From Ruminococcus sp. (lineage in GTDB: Bacteria > Bacillota > Clostridia > Oscillospirales > Ruminococcaceae), in NCBI GenBank assembly GCA_029060305.1, contig JAIDUG010000007.1, positions 1 to 64,000 on the forward strand: a stretch of 64,000 nucleotides of DNA, read 5' to 3'. The notes beneath the pieces were generated by a model. That model was given only the letters and a program-made list of their open reading frames with translations. It ran no database searches and was not told where the DNA came from. Positions 50,830 through 58,985 of this stretch are shown here, one piece after another. Position numbers and translations under genes: made by a program. The stretch's first letter is position 1; each line of letters begins with the position of its first letter.

Positions 50830-53271
50830 ATGCCCGAAAACAAACCTACTGTCAGAGATATTCTTGAAGAATATTCTACAGACAAACCCGAAAAAAAATC
50901 CGGTGTAGCAACTGCACCCAAACCGACTTCCCACAAGAAAACACCTTGGGACGACGATTCTTTAAGGCAGTCAATGAACGACTCCCACTCGAAACATTCC
51001 GGTCGGAAGATAACTGTTCTTAACGGTGCAACCGATGCTGACGGAAATCCGAAACCGGCGGTTTACAACAGCACGGTCATAAACAATCAGATGAGTGCTG
51101 ACGATATTTCAAAGATACGCCGTATGACAGAATCGACAAGAGCAAGAGAGGCGGCGGAACTTCAGAAAAGCAAAAACCACCGCAAAAAAGAAGTTGACTA
51201 TACTTATAAAAAGGAAACCCCTGACGGCGAATATATGTATACTCCGCCTGTTTTCAAAAAGAAAAAGCGAAGTCGTGAGGCTATTATTGCAGAAGCCGAA
51301 GACCCTGAAAATTTAAAACTCATCACGGATATAGTGCCTCGACCTGCAATAACAAACGCTGTAAAGTATTCAGGAAGAAAAGCCAAACACGTCCGTCAGA
51401 AAGTCAACTATCATACGGAAAATACAGAAGAAATAGATATTAACGTTGAAGAAGAAGAACATGAAAGAGTCACCGAAACAGAAACTTCAACTAAAAAACG
51501 TACAAAACGGATAGTTGACTTCAATTATTACGGCGACGTTGAAGATGTAGGGCGTGATATACATGAACTGAAAAGTATAATCAAAACCCGTATGACAATA
51601 CTTTTTCTTGTAACGTTTTTCAGTCTTTTTGTCACACTTATGAATCAGCTTGAGTTGCCGATTATAGAGATACTCAGTAAAAAAAATCCTATGACTTATC
51701 TGCTGATACATCTGCTGACCGGAATTATTGCAGTTACTTCATCTTTTGCGGTAATTTCAAAAGGTATCAGTAAACTTTTCAGCCTGAAAGCCGACAGTGA
51801 TTCAATGACATCTGTTACTGCTATAACCTGCCTTATATCAATGCTCCCTTTATTTGCAAATCCCGATTCAATAATGATGGAACGCATTTATATGCCGGTT
51901 GGAATACTCGCACTGCTTACCAACGCTTTAGGAAAATATATGATTCTGCAACGTGCCGAAAGGAATTTCAAGCTCGTATCAAAAAAGGATTTTGAACGCC
52001 ATGGAATAGTTTACGTGCGTGATGAGGAACGTGCAGAACGTCTCACACGAGGTACTCTGGGAGATTTTCCGATACTTGCTTCAATGCGGAAAACAGATTT
52101 TCTTACTGACTTCCTGAAATACACCTACTCTTCTGACATCACTGACAAATATTGTCAGAAAGCCACTCCTATATGTCTTATACTGTCGGCGGTAATATCT
52201 TTTGTTATAACATTTTTGTGCAAGGAATCACTGCTGACTATGGATGCTCTTGCTTTCGGAATGTCAATTTTCAGTATGATTATATGTGCAACTTCCTGCG
52301 TAGCAATGCCTTTTGTCGCAAACGTTCCCCTTGAAAGAGTTTCCAACCGTGTACTTATAAAAAAAGGTATAATGCTCGGCTATCAGAGTGTTGACGATTT
52401 TTACGATACAAATTCCGTTTTAGTAAATACCGATTCGCTTTTTCCTGAACACTCCATTCAGTTAAGCGGTGTAAAGGTCTTTTCAAACACAAAAGTAAAT
52501 GAAGCACTCCTCGAAGCAGCAAGCCTGACAACACACGCCGGAAGTGTTATGCGACATCTTTTCAGTGACGTTGTTGACGAAAACAACGATATTCTTTACA
52601 ATATTGAGAACTTCTCATATGAGGAATCAATGGGGCTTTGCGGTTGGATTCACAACAGGCGTGTTCTTTTCGGAAACCGTGAACTTATGCACAGCCATAA
52701 TATAGAGGGTCTCCCGACAAAAACAAAGGAAGCTGAATATATAAGCAACGGTCAGGAAGCTATGTATCTTTCGATTTCGGGAAATATAGCCGCACTTTTC
52801 ACTGTTGAAATACGTGCAGACCGTGAGGTGAAACGCTGGGCAAGACAGCTTGCAAAACACAAGATATTTATGATTATGAAAAGCGTTGACCCCTGCCTTG
52901 CACCTGAAAAAATATCCACACTTTTCGGAATATCAAGAAGTATGTTCAGAATATTACCAAAGAAACTTCACGGGGATTTCAACAAGGAAACAAAGAAAAC
53001 TATTCGTCTGAGTGCATCGATAGCCTGCTCTGGTAAATTCTCATCATTTGCACAACTCATCATCGGAACAAAAGTAGTACACTCAGCATCAGTAACAGGG
53101 CTTATTTTCCAGACGGTTTCAATTGTACTGGGATTCCTGCTATGTACTGTACTTCTTATTTCAAAGGCTTTTCAGTTTAACTATGTCTATATGTCGGCAA
53201 CGGCAATGACCGTATATAATTTAGCCTGTACATTATTCACGTATATAGCACTTTGTTCAAAAAAATTCTAA
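50830..53271 (+). CDS. Degenerate P-type-ATPase-like membrane protein
   Basis: An 813-aa protein that I place as a catalytically inactive relative of P1B-type ATPases. Residues 1-250 are a charged, probably disordered cytoplasmic region. Helices lie at about 255-272, 288-310, 326-345, 351-372, 446-464, 471-497 and, after the cytoplasmic part, 754-778 and 787-808. The CPC helix is present as CATSCVAMP, followed as usual by VLIKKGIML. The DKTGT phosphorylation site aligns with L531-V-N533-T-D-S-L, so the phosphorylated Asp is Asn. GNRELM and SISGNIAALFTVEIRAD align with the usual nucleotide-domain/actuator-coupling region, SVDPCLAPEKISTLFGIS with the TGD region, and ILPKKLHGDF replaces the PxxK/GDGxND region; TGES is absent. 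It is followed by an LCP protein gene. Function unknown. Confidence 0.72.
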   Translation: MPENKPTVRDILEEYSTDKPEKKSGVATAPKPTSHKKTPWDDDSLRQSMNDSHSKHSGRKITVLNGATDADGNPKPAVYNSTVINNQMSADDISKIRRMTESTRAREAAELQKSKNHRKKEVDYTYKKETPDGEYMYTPPVFKKKKRSREAIIAEAEDPENLKLITDIVPRPAITNAVKYSGRKAKHVRQKVNYHTENTEEIDINVEEEEHERVTETETSTKKRTKRIVDFNYYGDVEDVGRDIHELKSIIKTRMTILFLVTFFSLFVTLMNQLELPIIEILSKKNPMTYLLIHLLTGIIAVTSSFAVISKGISKLFSLKADSDSMTSVTAITCLISMLPLFANPDSIMMERIYMPVGILALLTNALGKYMILQRAERNFKLVSKKDFERHGIVYVRDEERAERLTRGTLGDFPILASMRKTDFLTDFLKYTYSSDITDKYCQKATPICLILSAVISFVITFLCKESLLTMDALAFGMSIFSMIICATSCVAMPFVANVPLERVSNRVLIKKGIMLGYQSVDDFYDTNSVLVNTDSLFPEHSIQLSGVKVFSNTKVNEALLEAASLTTHAGSVMRHLFSDVVDENNDILYNIENFSYEESMGLCGWIHNRRVLFGNRELMHSHNIEGLPTKTKEAEYISNGQEAMYLSISGNIAALFTVEIRADREVKRWARQLAKHKIFMIMKSVDPCLAPEKISTLFGISRSMFRILPKKLHGDFNKETKKTIRLSASIACSGKFSSFAQLIIGTKVVHSASVTGLIFQTVSIVLGFLLCTVLLISKAFQFNYVYMSATAMTVYNLACTLFTYIALCSKKF

Positions 53272-53275
53272 AGCA

Positions 53276-53326
53276 CAAAAACCTGTCTCCTGCTGACTAC
53301 ATATACAGTACGGCGACAGGTTTTAT
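53276..53326 (+). terminator. Possible terminator after the P-type-ATPase-like gene
   Basis: AAAACCTGTC pairs with GACAGGTTTT across a long 28-nt interior that may fold further. The T tract is short (TTTTATAAAA), so activity is uncertain and read-through into the LCP gene is plausible. Confidence 0.5.
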
Positions 53327-53350
53327 AAAACTTCTGAAAGGAGTCAAAAA

Positions 53351-54856
53351 ATGGCAGAAAAGTTTCAGAACGACGACAATATGGACAATCAGAATACTTT
53401 GAATATTCCGATACCGAAAAACCGCCCTGATTACAGGCGACCAAATCCCAACAGAAAACCTCAGCCGAGACAGTCCGGTCAGCAAAGACCTTCAACACAA
53501 TCAAAACAAAACAACGTTAAGAGACAGCATCCCCGACCGAATAATACTTCACACCAATATAATTCCGGCTATCAGAATCCGAATTATCAGCAGTATAACT
53601 CCGGCTATCAGAACCAAAACTATCAGCAGTATAACTCCGGCTATCAGAATCCAAACTACCAACAGTATAACTCCGGTTATCAGAATCAAAATCATCAGCA
53701 GTATAACTCCGGCTATCAGAATCCGAACTATCAGCAGTATAACTCCGGCTATCAGAATCCGAATTACCAATATCAGAACCCTGATTATAACAGGAATCCA
53801 AATCCGCAGAATATGGCATATCAACAGCCACAACGTACAACAAGGCAACCTGCTCCCAACCAACGCCCTGCACGTACCAAAAAAAGAAAACACAAAAGTA
53901 TTTTAGGAAGTGTTGTAAAACGTGTGATTTTCAGTCTGCTTACAATTCTTATACTGCTTTTCGGTGTGTACTCCTGTACAGCGTTCACCATAATAGGAAA
54001 AATCGGCAAACAGGATTCCGGTAACCGCAACCGTGCAAGCAACACTCTTTCAAGAAGTTATGTAAAAAGCGTACTTGTGATAGGTTCTGACGGTCGCTCA
54101 CCTGACGAACAGGGACGTTCAGATTCAATGATACTGCTTTCTTTCAACAGCCGTACAAATCAGATTATTTTAACTTCATTTATGCGTGACTGCTATGTGA
54201 ATATTCCCGATTACGGAATGGACAAGTTAAATTCGGCTTATTCATATGGCGGAGCTGATTTGCTTATGGATACTATCGAAAATAATTTCAATATAAAAAT
54301 CGACGACTATGTTACAGTAAACTTTATATCGTTTTCAGGAATTATCGACGCTGTAGGCGGTATTGATATTGAAGTTTCCGACGATGAGGCACAGGCAATA
54401 AATGATATACTTTTTTCGGAAGTAAACGGTCTTATGGGTGATGACCAGTGGGCAGACTTCCTTGATAGCGGTGGTAAACATCATCTTAACGGCAAACAGG
54501 CACTTTCGTATGCACGAATAAGGTATGTAGGAAACAATGATTTTGAACGCACAAGCCGTCAGAGAGAAGTTATCACAAAGATTATTCCAAAAGCTGTAAA
54601 TCCGATTTCAATAAACCGCATAGCAAAAAACGTAATTCCGCAAGTAAACACAAATATGTCGTCTATAAAAATGTATCTGTTTTCCTTGCAACTTCCTCTT
54701 GCAATACGTTACGATGTAAAACAGATTCAGATTCCTGCGGAAGGCACTTACTATCCGGAGGACGTCTGGACGGCAAGCGGTGATATTCAGAACGTATTAC
54801 AGGTAGATTTAAACGCAAACTACAATATTCTCGAAAGCGAAATTTTCGACCATTAA
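53351..54856 (+). CDS. LytR-CpsA-Psr (LCP) family protein with Gln/Asn/Tyr repeats
   Basis: LCP enzymes attach teichoic acid or capsule polymers to peptidoglycan from a lipid-linked donor. The 501-aa protein has a long cytoplasmic N-terminus (1-190) containing six 12-residue repeats of QQYNSGYQNPNY type (residues about 68-139), a membrane helix (191-214) and the extracytoplasmic LCP domain (about 238-470): VIGSDGRSPDEQGRSDSMI, SFMRDCYVNIP, DKLNSAYSYGG, VDAVGGIDIEV and the YARIRYVGNNDFERTSRQ arginine motif. An insert-free C-terminus follows. The repeat is unusual for this family. Confidence 0.9.
   Translation: MAEKFQNDDNMDNQNTLNIPIPKNRPDYRRPNPNRKPQPRQSGQQRPSTQSKQNNVKRQHPRPNNTSHQYNSGYQNPNYQQYNSGYQNQNYQQYNSGYQNPNYQQYNSGYQNQNHQQYNSGYQNPNYQQYNSGYQNPNYQYQNPDYNRNPNPQNMAYQQPQRTTRQPAPNQRPARTKKRKHKSILGSVVKRVIFSLLTILILLFGVYSCTAFTIIGKIGKQDSGNRNRASNTLSRSYVKSVLVIGSDGRSPDEQGRSDSMILLSFNSRTNQIILTSFMRDCYVNIPDYGMDKLNSAYSYGGADLLMDTIENNFNIKIDDYVTVNFISFSGIIDAVGGIDIEVSDDEAQAINDILFSEVNGLMGDDQWADFLDSGGKHHLNGKQALSYARIRYVGNNDFERTSRQREVITKIIPKAVNPISINRIAKNVIPQVNTNMSSIKMYLFSLQLPLAIRYDVKQIQIPAEGTYYPEDVWTASGDIQNVLQVDLNANYNILESEIFDH
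53552..53767 (+). repeat. Six in-frame 36-bp tandem repeats
   Basis: Six units of 36 bp, each encoding a QQYNSGYQNxNY unit, with small variations (P/Q, Y/H). They lie in the LCP gene. Near-identical DNA between units suggests recent expansion by slippage or recombination; unit number may vary between strains. Confidence 0.9.
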
Positions 54857-54868
54857 ACAAAAACTCCG

Positions 54869-54899
54869 GCGGACTTTTACGTCAACCGGAATTTTTTTA
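54869..54899 (+). terminator. Intrinsic terminator after the LCP gene
   Basis: TCCGG pairs with CCGGA and GGAC with GTC inside it, followed by seven T. Confidence 0.7.
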
Positions 54900-54910
54900 T
54901 TTACAAATAA

Positions 54911-55744
54911 TTATTTTGTCATTTCGATAAGTTTTCCGATACACAACTCAAAACAACTTCCGTACCACATTTCCTCAAAATAAGGCATAGTAGCTTTTAT
55001 ACACTCAACAGTGTAATTCACGGCAATATCAAGTGATTTCTGAATATCTTTTCCGAGAGTAACCGCACCAGTGAAAACGCTTGCAAAAATATCACCTGTT
55101 CCGTGTACAGAACGTTCTATATTTTCGCCGAAAGAACAGTAAAAACGGTCGTTGACGGAATCGTAAGCCATTGCACCCTGTTCCCTGTTATCGAAATGTA
55201 CTCCGGTAAGTACAGGAATTTTACAACCAAGTCCGGCAAGTCTGCGGAGAATGTTTTCAGCGTAATTTCTTTCATAAGTCTCAGTGTAAGGAATTTTCAG
55301 CATAAAAGAGGCTTCCGTCATATTAGGGAGAATGTAATCGGCTTTTGAACAGAGACTACTCATTTTTTCCGCAAAATCTTCACCGAATCCTGCATAGAAT
55401 TTTCCGTTGTCGCCGAGTACTGGGTCTACTATTATAACGTTTTCTTCTGTTCTGAAGTCATCGAAAAATTCCGATACTATATTTATCTGTTCAGCGGAGC
55501 CGAGGTAACCTGTATAGACTGCATTGAATTTCAGATTAAGATTTTTCCAGTGATTTGCAATTTCCGGAATATCGTCTGTAAGGTCACGGAAAGTATATCC
55601 GGTAAAACCTCCGGTATGTGTGGAAAGTACAGCAGTAGGAATAACAGCGGTTTCAATGCCCATTGCGGAAATTATCGGAAGTGCAACCGTAAGCGAACAT
55701 TTTCCGAAACAGGAAATATCCTGAATTGTAACAGCTTTTTTCAT
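54911..55744 (-). CDS. Pyridoxamine/pyridoxal kinase
   Basis: It phosphorylates B6 vitamers using ATP. The 277-aa ribokinase-superfamily protein has VTIQDISCFGKCSLTVALP at the N-terminus, GYLGS, VDPVLGDNGKFY and the C-terminal catalytic GTGDIFASV loop with the active Asp. AGGAGAG precedes the ATG. It is a single gene; no riboswitch or regulator is visible. Confidence 0.9.
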   Translation of the reverse strand: MKKAVTIQDISCFGKCSLTVALPIISAMGIETAVIPTAVLSTHTGGFTGYTFRDLTDDIPEIANHWKNLNLKFNAVYTGYLGSAEQINIVSEFFDDFRTEENVIIVDPVLGDNGKFYAGFGEDFAEKMSSLCSKADYILPNMTEASFMLKIPYTETYERNYAENILRRLAGLGCKIPVLTGVHFDNREQGAMAYDSVNDRFYCSFGENIERSVHGTGDIFASVFTGAVTLGKDIQKSLDIAVNYTVECIKATMPYFEEMWYGSCFELCIGKLIEMTK

Positions 55745-55872
55745 GATAAAAATCTCTCCTTTTTATTGGTAGTGATTTTATTATAGATTATTCCTGAAAA
55801 TCTGTCAATAACCAGTTTTTACTTTTATTTGCATATCAGAAAAGAAACGTTCTGAAAAAGTTTCGGAAAGTA

Positions 55873-55901
55873 TTTACTTTTTGAAAAAAATATAGTATAA
55901 T
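55873..55901 (+). promoter_or_regulatory. Promoter of the glutamine-synthetase-like gene
   Basis: TTTACT (55873-55878), 17-nt spacer, TATAAT (55896-55901), then CGGAGGT before the ATG. The leader is only about 30 nt, too short to hold an ANTAR-type double hairpin. Confidence 0.6.
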
Positions 55902-55936
55902 TAATTGATGATTCAAAATTTTACGGAGGTTATAGA

Positions 55937-57226
55937 ATGAGTAAAGCACCAAAAGAAATACTGAAATTTATAGAAGAAAACGACGTTAAATTCATACGTC
56001 TGACATTTTCGGACATTTCCGGAAACCTCAAAAACATTGCCATTATGCCGAATGAACTTCCGAGGGCTTTCACTGACGGCATACCGTTTGACGCTTCTTC
56101 ATTCAGCGGAAACTGTTCAGATTTGCTTTTGTTTCCGGATATTTCCACACTGTCGGTACTGCCGTGGAGACCAAAATCGGGACGGGTTGTACGTTTTTTC
56201 TGCAACCTCAAGAATCCCGACGGCTCGGACTATGCAGGAGATATAAGAAGCGAACTCACACGTTATATAAATTCACTCCGTCTTGACGGCTATTCGTGCG
56301 AAATGGGTACGAAATGTGAGTTTTACCTTTTTGACCTCAACGACAAAAGTGAACCGACTAAATTTCCACACGACAACGGAAGTTATCTGGACGTTGCACC
56401 TCTTGACAAGTGCGAAAATGCCCGTCGTGAAATATGTCTTACACTTGAAGAAATGGGAATAAATCCGACAAGTTCATGTCATAAGCACGGTCCGGGGCAG
56501 AATGAGATAGAGTTCCGTGAAAATGAACCGGTAACCGCTGGCGACAATATGGTACATTACAAGACGGTTGTAAAATCCATTTCCGCACAGAACGGTCTTT
56601 TTGCTTCATTTATGCCGAAACCTTTACCAAATGAACACGGCAGTGCTTTGAGTATATCCCTCAGTCTCAGAAAAAACGGTGAACAGATTTTCAGCAACGA
56701 CCCTGAAAAAATGTCACACGAGGGAAAGTGTTTCATTTCGGGAGTACTCCGCCGTATACGTGAAATAACGGCTTTTCTGAACCCGATAACAAATTCTTAT
56801 AAGCGTTTCGGTATCGGGTACGCTCCGAAATACGTCAACTGGTCTTTTGATAACTGTTCACAGCTTATAAGAATCCCACGCAGTACAACACCACGTATAG
56901 AAGTACGTTCCGCTGATGCTTGCTGTAATCCGTATATAGCATTCAAATTAATTCTTTCTTCCGGCATAGAGGGAATAAAGTCCGGTGACTGTTCGCTCCT
57001 CGAAAAGACCCTTAAACACCCTGAAAACCCGCTTGATTTTCAGCCGTTGCCGTCGTCACTCGAAGAAGCGGTTTCGATTGCAAAAAACAGCGATTTTGTG
57101 CGTTCAAACCTTTCCGGCGAAATTCTCGATAATTTATTCGTGACGTTCACAAAGCAGATTCAGGAATACAACCTCGCACACAACAAGGACGAATTTGAAG
57201 AACGTCAGTATTTCAAATATATCTGA
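55937..57226 (+). CDS. Glutamine-synthetase-family protein with altered active site
   Basis: A 429-aa homologue of type I glutamine synthetase, with the beta-grasp start (FIRLTFSDISGN), GPGQNE, FMPKPL, NSYKRF, RIP and IEVR motifs in order. By hand alignment with Bacillus and Salmonella GlnA, several active-site residues are changed: the metal Glu of ExE is K126, the Glu of HHEVA is K183, the two His of GSGMHxH are S239 and S241, the Arg of NRS is C307, and the Glu of the GYEAP flap is deleted (GYAP, 294-297). E128, E190, E322 and R324 remain. It is unlikely to make glutamine in the normal way. An ANTAR regulator gene follows 13 bp later. It may be a regulatory or differently acting paralogue. 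Confidence 0.8.
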   Translation: MSKAPKEILKFIEENDVKFIRLTFSDISGNLKNIAIMPNELPRAFTDGIPFDASSFSGNCSDLLLFPDISTLSVLPWRPKSGRVVRFFCNLKNPDGSDYAGDIRSELTRYINSLRLDGYSCEMGTKCEFYLFDLNDKSEPTKFPHDNGSYLDVAPLDKCENARREICLTLEEMGINPTSSCHKHGPGQNEIEFRENEPVTAGDNMVHYKTVVKSISAQNGLFASFMPKPLPNEHGSALSISLSLRKNGEQIFSNDPEKMSHEGKCFISGVLRRIREITAFLNPITNSYKRFGIGYAPKYVNWSFDNCSQLIRIPRSTTPRIEVRSADACCNPYIAFKLILSSGIEGIKSGDCSLLEKTLKHPENPLDFQPLPSSLEEAVSIAKNSDFVRSNLSGEILDNLFVTFTKQIQEYNLAHNKDEFEERQYFKYI

Positions 57227-57239
57227 CAGGTGAAATGTT

Positions 57240-57788
57240 ATGACAAGTTTAATTATTTCACCAAACGCCGAAAATATAGCCGTTATTGAAAACGTGCTGA
57301 AAGAAAACGTTTCCGGACATATCGTCACTGCAAACTCCGGAAACGAGGCTCGCAGAATTATTTCGGGAGATACTCAACCGGATTTGGTTATTATAGATAC
57401 TCCGCTGACGGACGAATTTGGACAGGAGCTTGCGGTCACACTCTCAGATGTAACCAATGTGATACTGATTTGCAGAAACGATATTGCGGAAGATATTGCA
57501 CCGTCACTTCCCTCAGAAATCATAGTTGTCCAGAAACCTTTCACACGTGAGGACTTCAGAATTTCCGTTGAGAATTTTTCGGAAACACACGGTCTGAAAC
57601 GTGAAAGTGCCGATATTCTCACGAAAATTGAAGAAATGCGGTTAATCAACCGTGCAAAGCGTACGCTTATCGAGTACCTTAAATTCACCGAACCACAGGC
57701 ACACCGTTATATTGAAAAACAGGCTATGAATAACCGTCAAACTCGCCGTGAGGTTGCGGAAAGAATACTGAATACATACAAAAAATAA
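57240..57788 (+). CDS. ANTAR-domain response regulator
   Basis: A 182-aa protein with a receiver-like domain (1-120) and an ANTAR RNA-binding domain (about 127-180: INRAKRTLIEYLKFTEPQAH). ANTAR proteins stop terminators by binding two-hairpin RNA targets, as do NasT and EutV. The receiver keeps D53 and K108 but lacks the N-terminal acidic pair (S7-P8 there), so phosphorylation may not control it. It follows the glutamine-synthetase-like gene, the arrangement expected for nitrogen control. Confidence 0.85.
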   Translation: MTSLIISPNAENIAVIENVLKENVSGHIVTANSGNEARRIISGDTQPDLVIIDTPLTDEFGQELAVTLSDVTNVILICRNDIAEDIAPSLPSEIIVVQKPFTREDFRISVENFSETHGLKRESADILTKIEEMRLINRAKRTLIEYLKFTEPQAHRYIEKQAMNNRQTRREVAERILNTYKK

Positions 57789-57817
57789 AACCGTCCTTTT
57801 TTCAGGACGGTTTTTTT
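57787..57817. terminator. Bidirectional terminator between ANTAR and zinc-ribbon genes
   Basis: AAAACCGTCCT pairs with AGGACGGTTTT around a 6-nt loop, with A- and T-tracts on either side, serving both convergent genes. Confidence 0.9.
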
Positions 57818-57819
57818 AA

Positions 57820-58311
57820 TTATTCTTCGCTTTTTGCTGACTCGAAATCCTCAATAGTAAGGTTTTCGTAATCAAATTCGAGAAGTTCGTTACAGTTAGG
57901 GCAGTTCATAGAACCTTCTTCAATCATATCTTCATTGAGAAGAATAGTATCTCCGCAGGTGGGACAGTTAATTTCGTAAAGTTCGTCATCGTCCTCATCG
58001 AAATCATAGTCTTCATCGTCTAACTCAAAATCATCGTCGTCGTCATCTTCGTCATTGAAACAATCACATTCTCCGCACTTGAAATCATCGTCGCCGAAAA
58101 TCTCAGTTTCAACTTCACCCAAATCTTCGTCAAGGTCTTCACAAAGTTCTGTGAGTTCGTCAATCTGTGACTGTAAGTCATCAACGTAAAGCACTATATC
58201 AGAAAGAAGCTCTGACATCTGATTAAGAATTTTGCCCTCTTTTGTAGAACAGTCAATTTCAAGACCGTCCATAAGTCCCTTTAAATAGGACATCTTTTCA
58301 GTAAGTTTCAT
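57820..58311 (-). CDS. CD1247-type protein with acidic stretch and zinc ribbon
   Basis: A 163-aa protein. Residues 1-60 (SYLKGLMDGLEIDCSTKEGK) match the CD1247 N-terminal domain as I know it, a helical coiled coil; 90-115 are almost all Asp/Glu; 114-140 form a zinc ribbon (CPTC...CPNC). Function unknown. It starts 33 bp after efp with a GGAG Shine-Dalgarno and is probably in the same operon. Confidence 0.7.
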   Translation of the reverse strand: MKLTEKMSYLKGLMDGLEIDCSTKEGKILNQMSELLSDIVLYVDDLQSQIDELTELCEDLDEDLGEVETEIFGDDDFKCGECDCFNDEDDDDDDFELDDEDYDFDEDDDELYEINCPTCGDTILLNEDMIEEGSMNCPNCNELLEFDYENLTIEDFESAKSEE

Positions 58312-58344
58312 TAAGATAAACTCCTTTTTCAGAGGATACAGCGA

Positions 58345-58902
58345 TTATGCTCTTGACATATATTCGCCGGTTCTTGTGTCAATCTGAATTTTTTCGCCCT
58401 CATTTATGAAAAGCGGTACTTTAACCTCTGCACCTGTTTCAACGGTAGCGGGTTTAGTAGCATTTGTAGCGGTGTCGCCTTTGAAGCCTGGGTCTGTCTG
58501 AGTAACGACGAGTTCAACAAAGTTAGGCGGTTCGATACCGAAAACAGAGCCTTTATAGGAAAGAACCTTACAAATCATTTCTTCCTTTACGAAACGGAAA
58601 GCGTCGCCGAGCTTGTCCTCGCTAATCGGAACCTGTTCATAAGTTTCCATATCCATAAAGTAATAAAGTTCGCCGTCATTGTAGCTATACTGCATATCCT
58701 TTCTCTCGACAAAAGCAGTCGGGAATTTAGCAGTAGGGTTGAAAGAAGTTTCAACCACAGAGCCTGTGATTACGTTCTTGTACTTTGTTCTTACGAAAGC
58801 GGCACCCTTACCAGGTTTTACGTGCTGAAACTCGATAACCTGAACAACCTGACCGTCGAGTTCAAAAGTAACGCCGTTTCTGAAATCTCCTGCTGAAATC
58901 AT
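58345..58902 (-). CDS. efp: Elongation factor P
   Basis: It relieves ribosome stalling at polyproline stretches. The 185-aa protein has KOW-like, OB1 and OB2 domains; the modification loop is [14 protein letters not shown] with Lys at the tip. CGGAGGT precedes the ATG. It lies downstream of aroQ and pepP as in Bacillus (aroQ-yqhT-efp). Confidence 0.97.
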   Translation of the reverse strand: MISAGDFRNGVTFELDGQVVQVIEFQHVKPGKGAAFVRTKYKNVITGSVVETSFNPTAKFPTAFVERKDMQYSYNDGELYYFMDMETYEQVPISEDKLGDAFRFVKEEMICKVLSYKGSVFGIEPPNFVELVVTQTDPGFKGDTATNATKPATVETGAEVKVPLFINEGEKIQIDTRTGEYMSRA

Positions 58903-58939
58903 TGATAAATACCTCCGTATTTTGAAATATTATATACAT

Positions 58940-58968
58940 ATTTTACCACATCTGAAAGAATTTTGCAA
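58940..58968 (-). promoter_or_regulatory. Promoter of efp
   Basis: Minus-strand TTGCAA (58968-58963), a 17-nt spacer ending TGTGG and TAAAAT (58945-58940). It lies in the 83-bp gap after pepP, so efp can be transcribed separately. Confidence 0.65.
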
Positions 58969-58985
58969 TACCTTTAAGCAAAATA

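Noticed and set aside
53552-53767. Regular 36-bp repeats that might be read as a CRISPR array
   Set aside because: The units are contiguous with no spacers and translate in frame inside the LCP gene.
55745-55936. ANTAR target double hairpin before the glutamine-synthetase-like gene
   Set aside because: The leader after the predicted promoter is about 30 nt and has no paired hairpins or terminator.
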